This document shows positions 33,730-44,252 of a DNA stretch of 64,000 nucleotides, in pieces (the first letter of the stretch is position 1; each line of letters starts with the position of its first letter). The notes beneath the pieces were generated by a model, which had not been told where the DNA came from, ran no database searches, and saw only the letters and a list, made by a program, of their open reading frames with translations. The stretch is from contig CM042687.1 in NCBI GenBank assembly GCA_023614405.1, positions 263,357,480-263,421,479 on the forward strand, in the 5' to 3' direction. This stretch comes from Avena insularis (Eukaryota > Streptophyta > Magnoliopsida > Poales > Poaceae). A program made the translations under genes and the position numbers.

Positions 33730-34795
33730 TACAGCAGTAGCAACAGCAGCACCAGCACAGGACCTGTGGCGCTTCCTCCACTTCCTACTGCCTATTCCCT
33801 TGACCTTGGGCGCCTTGGGCTTGATAGGGGCATGCGACGCTCCTCGATGGCCACCTTCTGGAGGTTGCAGAGGTGAAAACCAAGCGCCTTGTGCTAGGGT
33901 CTGAAGGCGTTGGCGTTCTTTGAAGATCTGCAGGTCTTCACGTCCTTGGCATGCATCACGGGGGAGTTGAAGTCGGTGGCGAGGCTCCTGGTGCAGAAGG
34001 GGCACATGTAGACATCGCCGGCAAGAAGCCATTGAATTGGCCGGACTTCATCTTCCTCAGCACCTGACAGGTCTTGGTGTCCATGGACTCGTTGTCGCTG
34101 CAGACGTCACTGCTATCCACCTATTACAAAAAACAGTAGCGTGCAATAAGGACATGATTGAGATACTGTGATTGTCAATAATTGATTACTTGCATAAATT
34201 AACCGATTGAGATCCCCTGATTATTCCTCAATCCCCAAATCTCAAACCAAATCGAATACTGATCCCAACTACAGATCGGTACTAGTACTGATCCCAACTA
34301 CAGATCGGTTCTTGTACTGATCCCAACTACTGATCGGTGCTAGTACTAATCCCAACTAGGAGCATTCATCGAAATACGAGATCTAACACAAGAGGATTAG
34401 CTACTGTAAAAATACCTAGCATCCACCGATTAGACAAGCCCTAATAACACACGATCTAGCATCCAACAATAGGAATGGGGGAAGAATAAAGCAAGGGGAG
34501 AAAACCCTAGTTACCTTCGACCATGGGTTGGATAAGCTGGTGTCGAAGGGGTTCTCCGGCCTGATGTAATCATTGTCACCATAGGGGTCCCAGCCGTACG
34601 GGATCTGCAGGAGAATGGCGGGGGCTGTACGAGGACGGGGGCCTCCTCACTGGCGGCTACGGTGGAAGCGGGGACGGGGGTCTGGACGGGGATGGAGGCT
34701 GCCTTCAATGCCTCGACAGGGGCCAGTACGGGGACGAGGGCCTCCTCGTCGGCCGCCTTGGAGGTGACGATGGCCACCGCGCCGTTCTTCTCCAT
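33730..34795 (-). pseudogene. Broken intron-containing gene, zf-XS-like zinc finger (captured gene candidate)
   Basis: Exon 1 (34515-34795) starts at ATG 34795 and is Ala/Val/Pro-rich. A shifted frame near its end reads PYGWDPYGDNDYIRPENPFD. A donor GTAACT follows (34513-34514 on the minus strand). The 394-bp intron ends TTTTTTGTAATAG at 34121. Exon 2 begins VDSSDVCSDNESMDTKTC, then VLRKMKSGQFNGFL. A shifted frame carries YMCPFCTRSLATDF and MHAKDVK, giving the Cys-x2-Cys and His spacing of the XS-type zinc finger of plant SGS3/FDM-like proteins. A third frame holds KHKALGFHLCNLQKVAIEE. At least two frameshifts and a stop separate these pieces. The match to zf-XS is from pattern memory and unproven, but the split yet ordered reading frames show a once-functional gene. 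Confidence 0.45.
34258..34359. repeat. 29-bp tandem repeat in the pseudogene intron
   Basis: About 3.5 copies begin at 34258, 34287, 34316 and 34345. The unit is ACTGATCCCAACTACAGATC plus nine bases. The unit contains GATC twice. Confidence 0.75.
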
Positions 34796-36161
34796 CGCCG
34801 GCGTGGTTGGGGTTTTCTTGGGGGTTGCAGAAGGTGATGGGACAGTGGAGATGGTTGCGTGAGTGAGTGAGCGAGTGAGTGATGAGTGATAGTGAGGAGG
34901 CCTCCATAAAGGTGAAGGGAGGAGATGTTTCATTGCACCACCGTGCACCGTGTAACCGCGTGCGCTACTGCATCGTGCACGGACACACGCGTCCGCTACC
35001 GCCTCGTGCACCACGACACGCGTATCGTGCGTCACATTTTCCCCCTCGTGCCTAACCTTGGCCACTTAGTTGTTCTCAGTTATACCCTCGAGTGCAGCAC
35101 TGGCAGTTTGGTTGTACTCAGTTTTTCCCTCCAGCACTAACACTACCGTGTGCAATATACTCACTTTACCCTCCGGTGGCTGGTCAACAGAGAGTCAAAG
35201 AATGGGTTTTAGCTAGCTAATTGAGTCATTTTATGCACAAAAAATTCAAAAATATCAAAACATAGTGGCATCTACCCAAGGAGTCTTATTATATGACCTG
35301 CCACCATAAGAGATGTATATAAATCAAGTTTTAACCTAAATCACCACTTCTCAAATCACCTACTATCTATGAAGGTTCATGGCTTTCTACTCAAGCCTCT
35401 CCCCAAAACATCCCTCCCAAAAACATAATTTGTCTGAATGAGGCAATAATTGTCAAACTGATGTATATTTGAATTGCAAATAGTTTGATGTATGCCAATA
35501 TGTATTTTATTGTATAAAAGAAGCATTTTCCATTTTTTAAATCTCTTTTTGTTTTATATTTGAACCCCCTTGTCAGTTTTGCCCTTGGTTTTTAAGTTCT
35601 ACTCAGTTTTTCCCTCCTTCTTAGTGACAAACTCTTACACCTATACTCATCTTGGCTACTACGCTCTGATTGGTCGAGACAGTTGTCACGCAGATCGTAC
35701 CCACCAACCGTTGATCCTCTGATTGATCCTCTGTGATCTAGCGGACAGGATAACCTTTGTATATATCGGGGGGCACCCTCTATCCATGCAAAATAACGAG
35801 TCTGCCGCTGATGCTTTAACTCCATAAACAAGTGATTTTGAATATAATTTGAAGGGAAAGTGTTCAAAGGTGTATAATTTTTGCATTATATTTCACTCTA
35901 TGTCCTAAGTGCGATTTCAAAGAGTTCAAAGGTGTATAATTTTTGCCATATGCAAGTTTATGCATTACATCCCTACATTCTATGAAAATGATAATCTCTC
36001 AAGTTTTTCTTAGCACGTCATTATCACGTATTAAGTGTGATTCCACAGTGTTCAAAGGTTTATAATTTTCGTATACGCAAGTTTAGGGATCACTTTTCAC
36101 ACTATAAAAATGGTAAGCACCTATTTCCTTTACATTAAGATTTCTATAAATTTTTTAATTT

Positions 36162-36861
36162 GAAAGTGTTCAAGAGTAGTGTCAATTATAAACACTCTTT
36201 TACATTAAGAGTTGTATAATTTTTCAATTTGAAAGTGTTCAAGAGTAGTGTCAATTATAAACACTCTTTTACATTAAGAGTTGTATATTTTTTTAATTTG
36301 AAAGTGTTCAAGAGTAGTGTCAATTATAAACACTCTTTTACATTAAGAGTTGTATAATTTTTTTTAATTTGAAGGTGTTCAAGAGTAGTGTCAATTATAA
36401 ACACTCTTTTACATTAAGAGTTGTATATTTTTTTTAATTTGAAAGTGTTCATGATTAGTGTCAATTATAAACACTCTTTTACATTAAGAGTTGTATAATT
36501 TTTTCAATTTGAAAGTGTCCAAGAGTAGTGTCAATTGTAAACACTCTTTTACATTAAGAGTTGTATGATTTTTTCAATTTGAAAGTGTTCAAGAGTTGTG
36601 TCAATTATAAACACTCTTTTACATTAAGAGTTGTATGATTTTTTTAATTTGAAAGCGTTCAAGAGTTGTGTCAATTATAAACACTCTTTTACATTAAGAT
36701 TTGTATATTTTTTAAAAAAATTGAAAGTGTTCAAGAGTTGTGTCAATTATAAACACTCATTTACATTAAGAGTTGTATTTTTTTAAAATTTGAAAGTGTT
36801 CAAGAGTTGTGTCAATTATAAACACTCTTGTACATTAAGAGTTGTATAATATTTTTAATTT
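36162..36861. repeat. 70-bp minisatellite, ten units
   Basis: Units start at 36162, 36231, 36300, 36371, 36441, 36511, 36581, 36651, 36723 and 36792, with a partial unit at 36862 and degenerate relatives from about 35860. Length varies by 69-72 bp, mostly in a T-run. Each unit has an imperfect palindrome: AAGAG-TA-GTGT pairs with ACACTCTT around CAATTATAA. Confidence 0.9.
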
Positions 36862-37069
36862 GAAAGTGAATCGCTAGCCGTGTGAGAGTTGTGTCAATTA
36901 TAGTTTCAGACAGCGCGAGAGTTTCATAATTATAAACACTCTTGCAAACCAACTGAATCGCCACTACTCCAGGGGAATTTACAATAGATTTTAGGGATAA
37001 TTTATCTATCTCTGAGAGTTATGGAGGTTGAAACCACCGCTGGGAAGTAAAATCCAGAGAGATAATGTT

Positions 37070-37480
37070 CACAACCACGAATTACGCCAGCACTAGATCA
37101 ATCCTATTTGAAAAGCAAGGCAGTTAGTTGAGAACCAGCGATTCGCGTTCAAATACTGCCAATAATCAACCCACAAAAGGGAAACGATGCTTACCCAGAT
37201 GGAATCCATGCATTAGATCCCTGCGATTCCACCCAATCTTCTCCGTGCTCGACGGGGATGGACGGTGCACCAGCCGGCGTTGCATACTGTTTCACGAAAG
37301 GGGTAGATCTAGCAAGGGCGGGAGAAGAGCCGGAGGTGGAGTGGGCTCCACGGCTAGGGGAGGGGCGGCTCTGGGGCCGAGGACAACATAAGGTAGGAGG
37401 GCACGATGGCGGGGCAGCGGAGCGGTGGTGTGGGATCTGTTCCAGGCTCAGGGGAAGCGAATGCTTTGGGTGAGTGAGAA
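37070..37480 (-). other. Possible gene 5' region inside the Mutator-like element
   Basis: On the minus strand a GC-rich segment (37190-37460) is followed by a plausible donor GGGTAAGC at about 37192 and an acceptor-like TTTTCAAATAG near 37110. This looks like a first exon plus intron of a captured gene or of the element's own lost transposase gene. No protein family is recognised. Confidence 0.25.
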
Positions 37481-37489
37481 TAGTCGGTC

Positions 37490-37690
37490 CAACGTGTCTC
37501 CATGCGGCCCACTCTTCACCACGAATGCAAGACACGTCCCAACGCGGCCCCACCCTTCACCACGTATGCAGGACCCGTCCCAATGCGGCCCCACCGGTCA
37601 AGCATGTAACGGTCGAGGCCTCGTAACGTAACGCTCAACGCCCGACCCGTCCCAACACGGTCCCACCAGTCAATGGTGAAACGGTCAAGC
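37490..37690. repeat. Right subterminal repeats of the Mutator-like element
   Basis: Three to four diverged units contain CCCGTCCCAAxxCGGCCCCACC and CTTCACCACGxATGCA. They are unlike the left set in detail but similar in GC content. Confidence 0.5.
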
Positions 37691-37837
37691 CTTTGACCTG
37701 ACGGCATCCCTCCGTCCGAGTGCCTGCAAGCGCCCACGAGGGTTTCTTAACATGGCGAGGGGAAAAGTGAGGAAAATTTAAGCGGCTGGAGAAAAGTGAG
37801 TACAACTAACGAACCAAGGGCACGAAAATAGAAATCC

Positions 37838-38421
37838 TAAGATCTATAGCCTCGGCTGTTATTATCTTGAGAAAATTTTGGGGAAGAAGGCAAAGTATAT
37901 CAGCCAGCTATCTGCAGTCATATTTCAAATTCAGAATTTATTGATGATGCAGAGGCTAGCTGATAAAGATCCATCGGATGATCCTATGAGTTTTGCCCGA
38001 TCTTTCATAGCGAGTCAACCAGGTAGGTAATCTCCCAATTACATGATGAACACAGCCTCAAGAAGAGGAACGAATCCAGCAAGCAACATGGAGAAGATCA
38101 CCACGCCTCAGACGAAAGCACGATAATCCTTGATGCACACAAGAACCTCCGCAACAATCTCAATATGATAGATAAAACGACATCGCCGTTCCCGGGGGAT
38201 GCTTCACCAAGAAACACAACACGATAATCTTTAGACTAAAATTCTGAACTCCCTAAACCCTAGGCTGACCAGATCCTTATATGGAGGGATGGATGGTTCC
38301 ATAGGGGGCGGATTATCTGTTCCACGTTGATCCGGATTATCCGGTCTGAGGAGTTGGTGTTCTTGACTAACAAGTATTGTTGCATGACACCGAAGAGGAC
38401 CTAACTCACATGTTCATCCAT
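37838..38421. repeat. Repeat R2, right part
   Basis: It continues 32568-33009 after the duplication TAAGATCTAT (37838-37847) and matches R3 39716-40235. From 38212 it also matches R1. After about 38345 it follows R1 but not R3, so at least two subtypes exist. Confidence 0.7.
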
Positions 38422-39271
38422 TTCACCAACCTTCAGGTTCTTCTTAACAAAGACTCAAAAAAGAAACTTAGAGCCTCAAAGCAAAATTGAGGTTCCCAAT
38501 CTTTGTACTACGCCTCCTTGGACCGTCGCCGCGGTAAATGGTACGTGTGCCTCGTCCACGCTACCGCATCCACTCAGGATTCCACCCTGCCGTACTCCTC
38601 CTAAGCTTTCCCCTAGCCACGCAACATGCCTACGAATCGCTCCCCTCGCCACCACATAGACCTGGGACATTGGGCTCACCACGACCATCCACCAGCAACT
38701 CAAAACTGACCCAATCCAACCTTGTCCTACCCGGATCTAAGAGCCTCACCGTTGCACCTCACCAATCACACATGAGATGATTTGCTTGCATATGTTTAAC
38801 CTGACCAACCAGACATGAGATGCTTTGCTAATAGTCTTGGTACTTCTTCATATGCAAAAAACAAATACCTCTTGCAGCATACAAAATCAAGTCACATTTG
38901 TAATTACATTGCATCTTTGCACAATAAAATAATAATCCTGCGGATGCAAAATTAACCACTCTATTATCAATAGATGATGATATGGAGTTATGGAAATTCT
39001 ACATAGGCCCTGCTAAAACTGCTCCATAAATGTACATTCCGTCTCAAGGAATAAATATACAACTCTTATATACGAGTCACTTCACAGTTGAACTTTAATG
39101 TCCTCAACATAATTCACCTTTACAGATCACGAACGCTGAAACTACACATGAATTAACATCATATATGTAAATGGCTAACATCTGCTATTAATTCACTGTA
39201 AAGAAAATTTAAGTGTGTTTCATGACAACATCAAGAAACTACAGATTTCACTACAGATTATTGCATGTTTA
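38422..39271. other. Unassigned spacer between R2 and R3
   Basis: 850 bp have no recognised repeat partner in the window. The left 350 bp are moderately GC-rich and have open frames on both strands without family motifs. The right 500 bp are AT-rich and look like non-coding or LTR sequence. I see no gene in it. Confidence 0.4.
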
Positions 39272-40402
39272 ATGCAATCCTTAGGATTTAAACGGATAGG
39301 TAAATTATATATATATATTTGAAACATAAACTATTCATCAACCTTCACATTTTGACAAAAATATTCTCAAACTTCTTTAATGGAAGAATTTTTGTGGTAC
39401 ACCTAGTTATGAGGAGAACTTCTATAATTGACTCTTAAAACATGAGTAATCAAAGAGTCTCACATAGGATCTGATGATCCGGAAATAAATAGCCGAAACT
39501 TGCAAACACATTGTATCCCCCCCCCCAAATTTGGGGTCAGCAAACAGCTTTTTTTAGAAACAAAGATGCGATCTTGGTTGCCAAGCAACTTGGTGCAATG
39601 AATAACTTTAAAAACAATCCAAACAAAGGCAAGTAAAAGAAAATTACATCAATGCAGAGCAGAGTTGGTGAATATCTGAGAAGACAATGGCCAATATATT
39701 GGAGAAGACGGTAGGTAAGATCTATAGCTTAGGTTGTTATTATCTTGAGAAAAATTTGGGTAAGAAGACAAATTATATCATCCATCTGCAGTCATATTTC
39801 AAATTCAGAATTTATTGATGACGTAGAGGCTAGTTGATAAGGATCCGTCGGATGATCCTATGATTTTTTCCTGATCTATCATAGCGAGTCAACCAGGTAG
39901 ATAATCTCCCAATTACATGATGAACGCAACCTCAAGAAGAGGAATGAATCCAGCAAGCAACATGGAGAAGATCACCACGCGTCAAACCAAAGCACGATAA
40001 TCCTTGATGCACACAAAAACCTCCGCAACAATCTCAATATGATAGATAAAACGACATCGTCATTCCCGGAGGGATGCTTCACCAAGAAACATAACACGGT
40101 AATCTTTAGACTAAAATTCTGAACTCCCTAAACCCTAGGCCGACCAGATCCTTATATGGAGGGATGGATGGATCCATAGGGGGGCGGATTATCCGATCCA
40201 CCTTGAGCCGGATTATCCGGTCCGACGACTTGACCCTGGTTCGGTTGGACCGTCCCAAACCAAACACACACAATAATAATAAAAAACTATTTGGCCTATA
40301 ACATGACCTGAAATATAAAACACTCAAATGACACACTATTGACATGTCTAGCTTGGTGGAGTCCTAATGTTGGGCTTCACCTCCTATGTCATGCCCGTAT
40401 CA
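39272..40402 (-). repeat. Repeat R3, likely 3' LTR of a minus-strand Gypsy remnant
   Basis: On the minus strand TGATACGGGCATGAC begins at 40402, directly after a polypurine tract and the ORF at 40514-41582. Leftward it runs through a TATA-like CCATATAAGG (about 40150) and CCTAGGGTTTAGGGAG. The left boundary is not certain. It preserves the empty sites for element E (39275) and the Mutator-like element (39716). Confidence 0.55.
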
Positions 40403-40413
40403 TCCTCCCCCCT
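40403..40413 (-). other. Polypurine tract before R3
   Basis: On the minus strand GAAGGGGGGAGGA lies immediately before TGATACGGGC. Confidence 0.6.
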
Positions 40414-40513
40414 TCAAAAAGTGTTGTCCCCAATGCGTGAGGATATGCTCGAAAGGGTGTCGTGATATCAACAAAAGCATCACGCTTTCTCGCCATCTTC
40501 AAGTCTTACATGC

Positions 40514-41582
40514 CTAACACACCACATCCTCCCTCTTGGCTAGCATGACTTGATGCTGCACTTGGCTCCTCCTTTCTTCTCCACATGAGTTTGGACTACG
40601 GAGCCACCACCTTATTTTTCTCAACTCTTGATGGAGCTCTATGTTGCTGAACATGAACCTTCTTTGTACGACCCTCTGAAAGATGAGTAATGACCGGCCA
40701 CACAACTGACGAAAACGTCCATCCCTGCCTTTGTGCATACGCACTGCTGCTCCAACAAAATGCCTCACAAGTGTTCTCACCAAATAGCGGCCATCGACCC
40801 GCGACACCATATGCACCGAATCACGATTAGCACAACTATCATCCGTCTGAACACCTATGTCAACAAAAATAGCAGTTGTAACACATTCTGCACCATCCTT
40901 CCCATCATCAATAAGAGGCTTGACTTCAACCGGATTGTCACTAACAAGAACAACTGACTTGTCATCTACAGGAATAGCTGAAACAATGTCACTACTGACG
41001 CTCCTCACATCATGCTCCTCATGCTACAGTTTAGCTAAGCTTGGTTGTGGTTTAGCCTTGTGCAACTTCTCCTTACGTACAACCAGCACCACATCGGACT
41101 TGATTTTATCATCTCCCATAGGCTTCAAAATCCGCTGTTTGCCATCATGCACAAAAGAATATGTATTTGCTCTCCCAGCATGTATTGCATTGTGATCATA
41201 CTTCCATGGATGCCTAAATAATAGCCCACACACCTCCAATGATAACACATCACACTCCACCTTATCAATATACTCACCAACTATAAATAGCACACGCACC
41301 TTATGAGTAACCTTGAGCATACCATAGCTATTCAACCACTCGAGATGCTTATGTTCAGGAATACGACATATGGACAATCCCATGGATTCCACCATCGCCT
41401 TGCTAATGCCATTAGTACATCTACCACCATCAATCATCAACTTGCATGCTTTTCCTTTGACCAAACACTGCGCCTAAAATAAATTATAGCGATGGCTTCT
41501 ATCATCTAACATACAAGCAGCATCATATACTCTCTTGAGTTGCACATTCAGCCAACTCAATGGTACAACGTCAACCAGAACA
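40514..41582 (-). pseudogene. Gypsy protease and unknown C-terminal region, truncated
   Basis: The frame from 41464 reads an aspartic protease domain: CKLMIDGGRCTNGIS with the catalytic D12-G-G of this clade, then GLSICRIPEHKHLEWLNS, FIVGEYIDKVECDVL and the flap-side HPWKYDHNAIHAGRANTY. A TAG at 41024-41026 interrupts it. The same frame then stays open for 165 more codons to 40514, first acidic then basic (GKDGRFRQL, QRRFMFSN), with no reverse transcriptase or integrase. Upstream of 41464 the homology continues in another frame to the Copia insertion at 41582. The short distance to the polypurine tract shows that pol is missing, by deletion or by non-autonomous design. Confidence 0.65.
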
Positions 41583-43328
41583 TGTGGGAGATATGCCCAA
41601 GAGGCAATAATAAAGTGTTTATTATTATATCTTTGTGTTTCTGATAAATGTTTACATCCCATGCTATAATTGTATTAACATGAAACATTAATACTTGTGT
41701 GTTTTGTAAACATAAAAGACTCCCTAGTAAGCCTCTTGTTAAACTAGCTTGTTGGTTAATAGATGATCATAGTTTCCTGATCATGAACATTGGATGTTAT
41801 TAATAACAAGATCATATCATTAGGAGAATGATGTGATGGACACACACCCATAGTAAGCATAGCATAAGATTAAGTCATTAAGTTCATTTTGCTACAATCT
41901 TTAAATTACAAAGTAACCTAATCCTTCGACCATGATATCATGTTAATCACCATCACTGGATGAGTTCTTTGATGAAATCAAACGCCACTTCGTAACTGGG
42001 TGGTTACAAAGGTGGCATGGGTATTCTGTAAGTATGTGTTGAAGCACATGGATCAAGAGTGAGATTTGTCCATCCAAATGACGGATAGATATACTCTGGG
42101 TCCTCTTGGTGGAATGTCATCCAATTGGCTTGCAAGCATGTGACTAGGTCACAAGGGATGTCATGTCATGGTATGAGTAAAGAGTACTTATCGGTAATGA
42201 GGTTGAACTAGGTATGGAGATACTGATGATCAAACCTTGGATAAGTAAAGTATCGTGCGACAAAGGGGATTAGTATCGTAGGTTAATGGTTCATTTGATC
42301 ACGAAGTCATTGGTGAATATGTGGGAGCCATTATGGATCTCCAGGTACCGCTATTGGTTATTGATCTGAGAGGTGTCTCGATCATGTCTGCATAGTTCGT
42401 GAACCATAGGGTGACACACTTAAGGTTTGATGTTGTTTAAAGTAGATATGGAATATGAGTTGGAGATCGAATGTCGTTCCGAGTCTCGGATGGGATCCAT
42501 GACATCACGAGGAGGTCCGGAATAGTCTGAAGAATATGATTCATATAATGGAAGTCATATTCCAGGGTTCGGGAAAAGTTTCAAGTATTTTGACCGGAGC
42601 TTCTTGAAGGTTCTAGAGGGCCACTAGTAGTCCCACCACCCCGAGAGGGGCCATATGGGCTAACGGAATGCTGTTGGGACCCATGGGATAGCCACACCAA
42701 GACTAAGAAGCCCAACCGGCCAGCCCCTAGGGTTTTGGTTGAATCCCTAGAAAATAGGGGGGTGACTTCGGGGGCAATTTTCCTCCCCCTCCCTCTTGTG
42801 CCGGTCGTAGGAGGCGGAGGCCAAGGGGGGAAACCCTAGATGCACCCCCATTATATAAAAAGGGGAGGGGTGGCCACCCCCTTTGCCCCTTCCACCCAAC
42901 CCTAGCCACCACCTCTCCCTCCTCCATCTTCTTGCTCCAGCTTAGGCGAAGCCCTGCAGGAATTTCTCCTCCACCACCACCACCACGCCGTCGTGCTGCT
43001 GGGATTTTGAGGGGATATACTACCTCCGCTGCCTGCTGGAATGGGGAGGGGAAGGTCTTCATCGACTCCATACGTGAGACCGAGTGCGGAAGCGCTGCCA
43101 GAACGCAATGCATGAAGGGTCGTCATTGCGATATTGAGATCGGCAAGTGATCGACTACATCAACCACGAGATTAGATCTTGTGAACGCTTTGGATCTTCG
43201 AGGGTTAGTTCTCATCTATCTCGTTGCACCTATCTCGTAGATTAGATCTTGGCTTTTCTACAGACTATATCTTGGTTTTATTCGTTGTTGCGATAGAAAT
43301 TGTTGTTTTCTATGCTATGAACCCTACA
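41583..43328 (+). repeat. 5' LTR of Copia element A (Angela/BARE-like)
   Basis: It starts TGTGGGAGATATGCCC and ends ACCCTACA, 1746 bp. It is followed at once by the primer site. The start AxATATGCCCxAGAGGCAATAATAAA and the overall layout are those of Angela/BARE LTRs. It inserted in the Gypsy protease ORF; the left flank is gaaca (41578-41582). A TATA box lies at 42852-42860. Confidence 0.9.
42852..42860 (+). promoter_or_regulatory. TATA box in LTR of Copia A
   Basis: TATATAAAA lies in the U3 region about 470 bp before the LTR end. Confidence 0.6.
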
Positions 43329-44252
43329 GTGGTATCAGAGTCGAATCTATGCGTAGATATGTTGCACGAGTAGAACACAATGGTTTTTTGGGCGTTGACG
43401 CTCTTGTTGTCGCTTGCTTTTTGTGTACTTTGCATCTTGCAGGATGGTGGGATGAAGCGGCCCGGGCTAACCTTACATGTCAGCGCACATGATACTTGCT
43501 CCACATTCAAAGTGCAACTTGTATTGCACAAATGGCTTTGCGGGTGTCTATCTCTCCCACCATAGTTAAGAAATGACTTGTATCAGCGTTGTGGTTCTTG
43601 TTCGTAGGTAAGAATGGTTCTTATTCTAAAGCCCCAAACCACGTAAAACATGCAAATAAATTAGAGGCGTCTAACTTGTTTTTGCAGGGGCATGTGATGT
43701 GATATGGCCATGATGAGATTATGGTTATATTTGATTTATGAGATGATCTTTATTGTAATATGGAAACTGGAAGGAGCCTAATGGTTGTCTTTAAATTTGT
43801 TAAAGACATGCGTGTCTATTCATCATGCAATAGCTTTATTCCAAGTAGTTGTAATAGTTGTTGTTAGTGATGGGCAACCATGAAGCGATGCCATTGACCT
43901 TGATGCCATGTTGGTGATGATGGATATCATGTCCGTTCTTTGGAGATGGAGATCAAAGGCACAAGAAGAAAGGCCATATCATATCACATATTATGAATTG
44001 CATGTGATGTTAACTATCAAGTAATAAAGTGTTCATCCATAGTAGGCACCGTTGATAAGACTCGTCGTTTCAAAGCATCACGTGATGATCGGGTGTTATA
44101 GATTCTATGTGTGCATACAATGGGTGCAAGCCAGATTTGCACCTGCAGATACTAGGGTTAACCTTGACGAGCCTAGCATGTATATACATGGCCTCGGAAA
44201 ACGGAATATCGAAAGGTAAAGCATGAGTCATATGGATGATATGATGAACATG
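43329..44252 (+). mobile_element. Copia A leader (first part)
   Basis: This is the long non-coding 5' leader typical of Angela/BARE. It holds GTCTAACTTG, TTTTTGCAG and GTGATGTGATATGG (about 43665-43715). The match to the H leader start (63646 on) supports this. It is interrupted by the solo LTR at 44253. Confidence 0.8.
43330..43340 (+). other. Primer binding site of Copia A
   Basis: TGGTATCAGAG begins one base after the LTR end. It complements initiator tRNA-Met. Confidence 0.9.

Larger units (their letters stand above)
33010..37837. mobile_element. Mutator-like DNA transposon, non-autonomous, gene-carrying
   Basis: The ends are inverted repeats of about 78 bp (left GGGATTTCTATTTTC..., right complement GGATTTCTATTTTC...) with about eight mismatches. 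They are flanked by TAAGACCTAT (33000-33009) and TAAGATCTAT (37838-37847), a 9-10 bp duplication typical of Mutator. The homologous repeat R3 has the uninterrupted site TAAGATCTAT at 39716-39725, a related empty site. No MuDR-type transposase was found. Inside are subterminal GC-rich repeats, a broken intron-containing gene (33730-34795), a 29-bp repeat and a 70-bp minisatellite. It is of the Pack-MULE type if the gene proves to be of host origin. Confidence 0.85.

Noticed and set aside
36162..36861. CRISPR-like array
   Set aside because: The units are directly adjacent with no unique spacers, and the context is a plant DNA transposon.
38476..38780. Possible host gene in the spacer between R2 and R3
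   Set aside because: Short frames on both strands with no motif, no splice structure I could support and no homology visible within the window.
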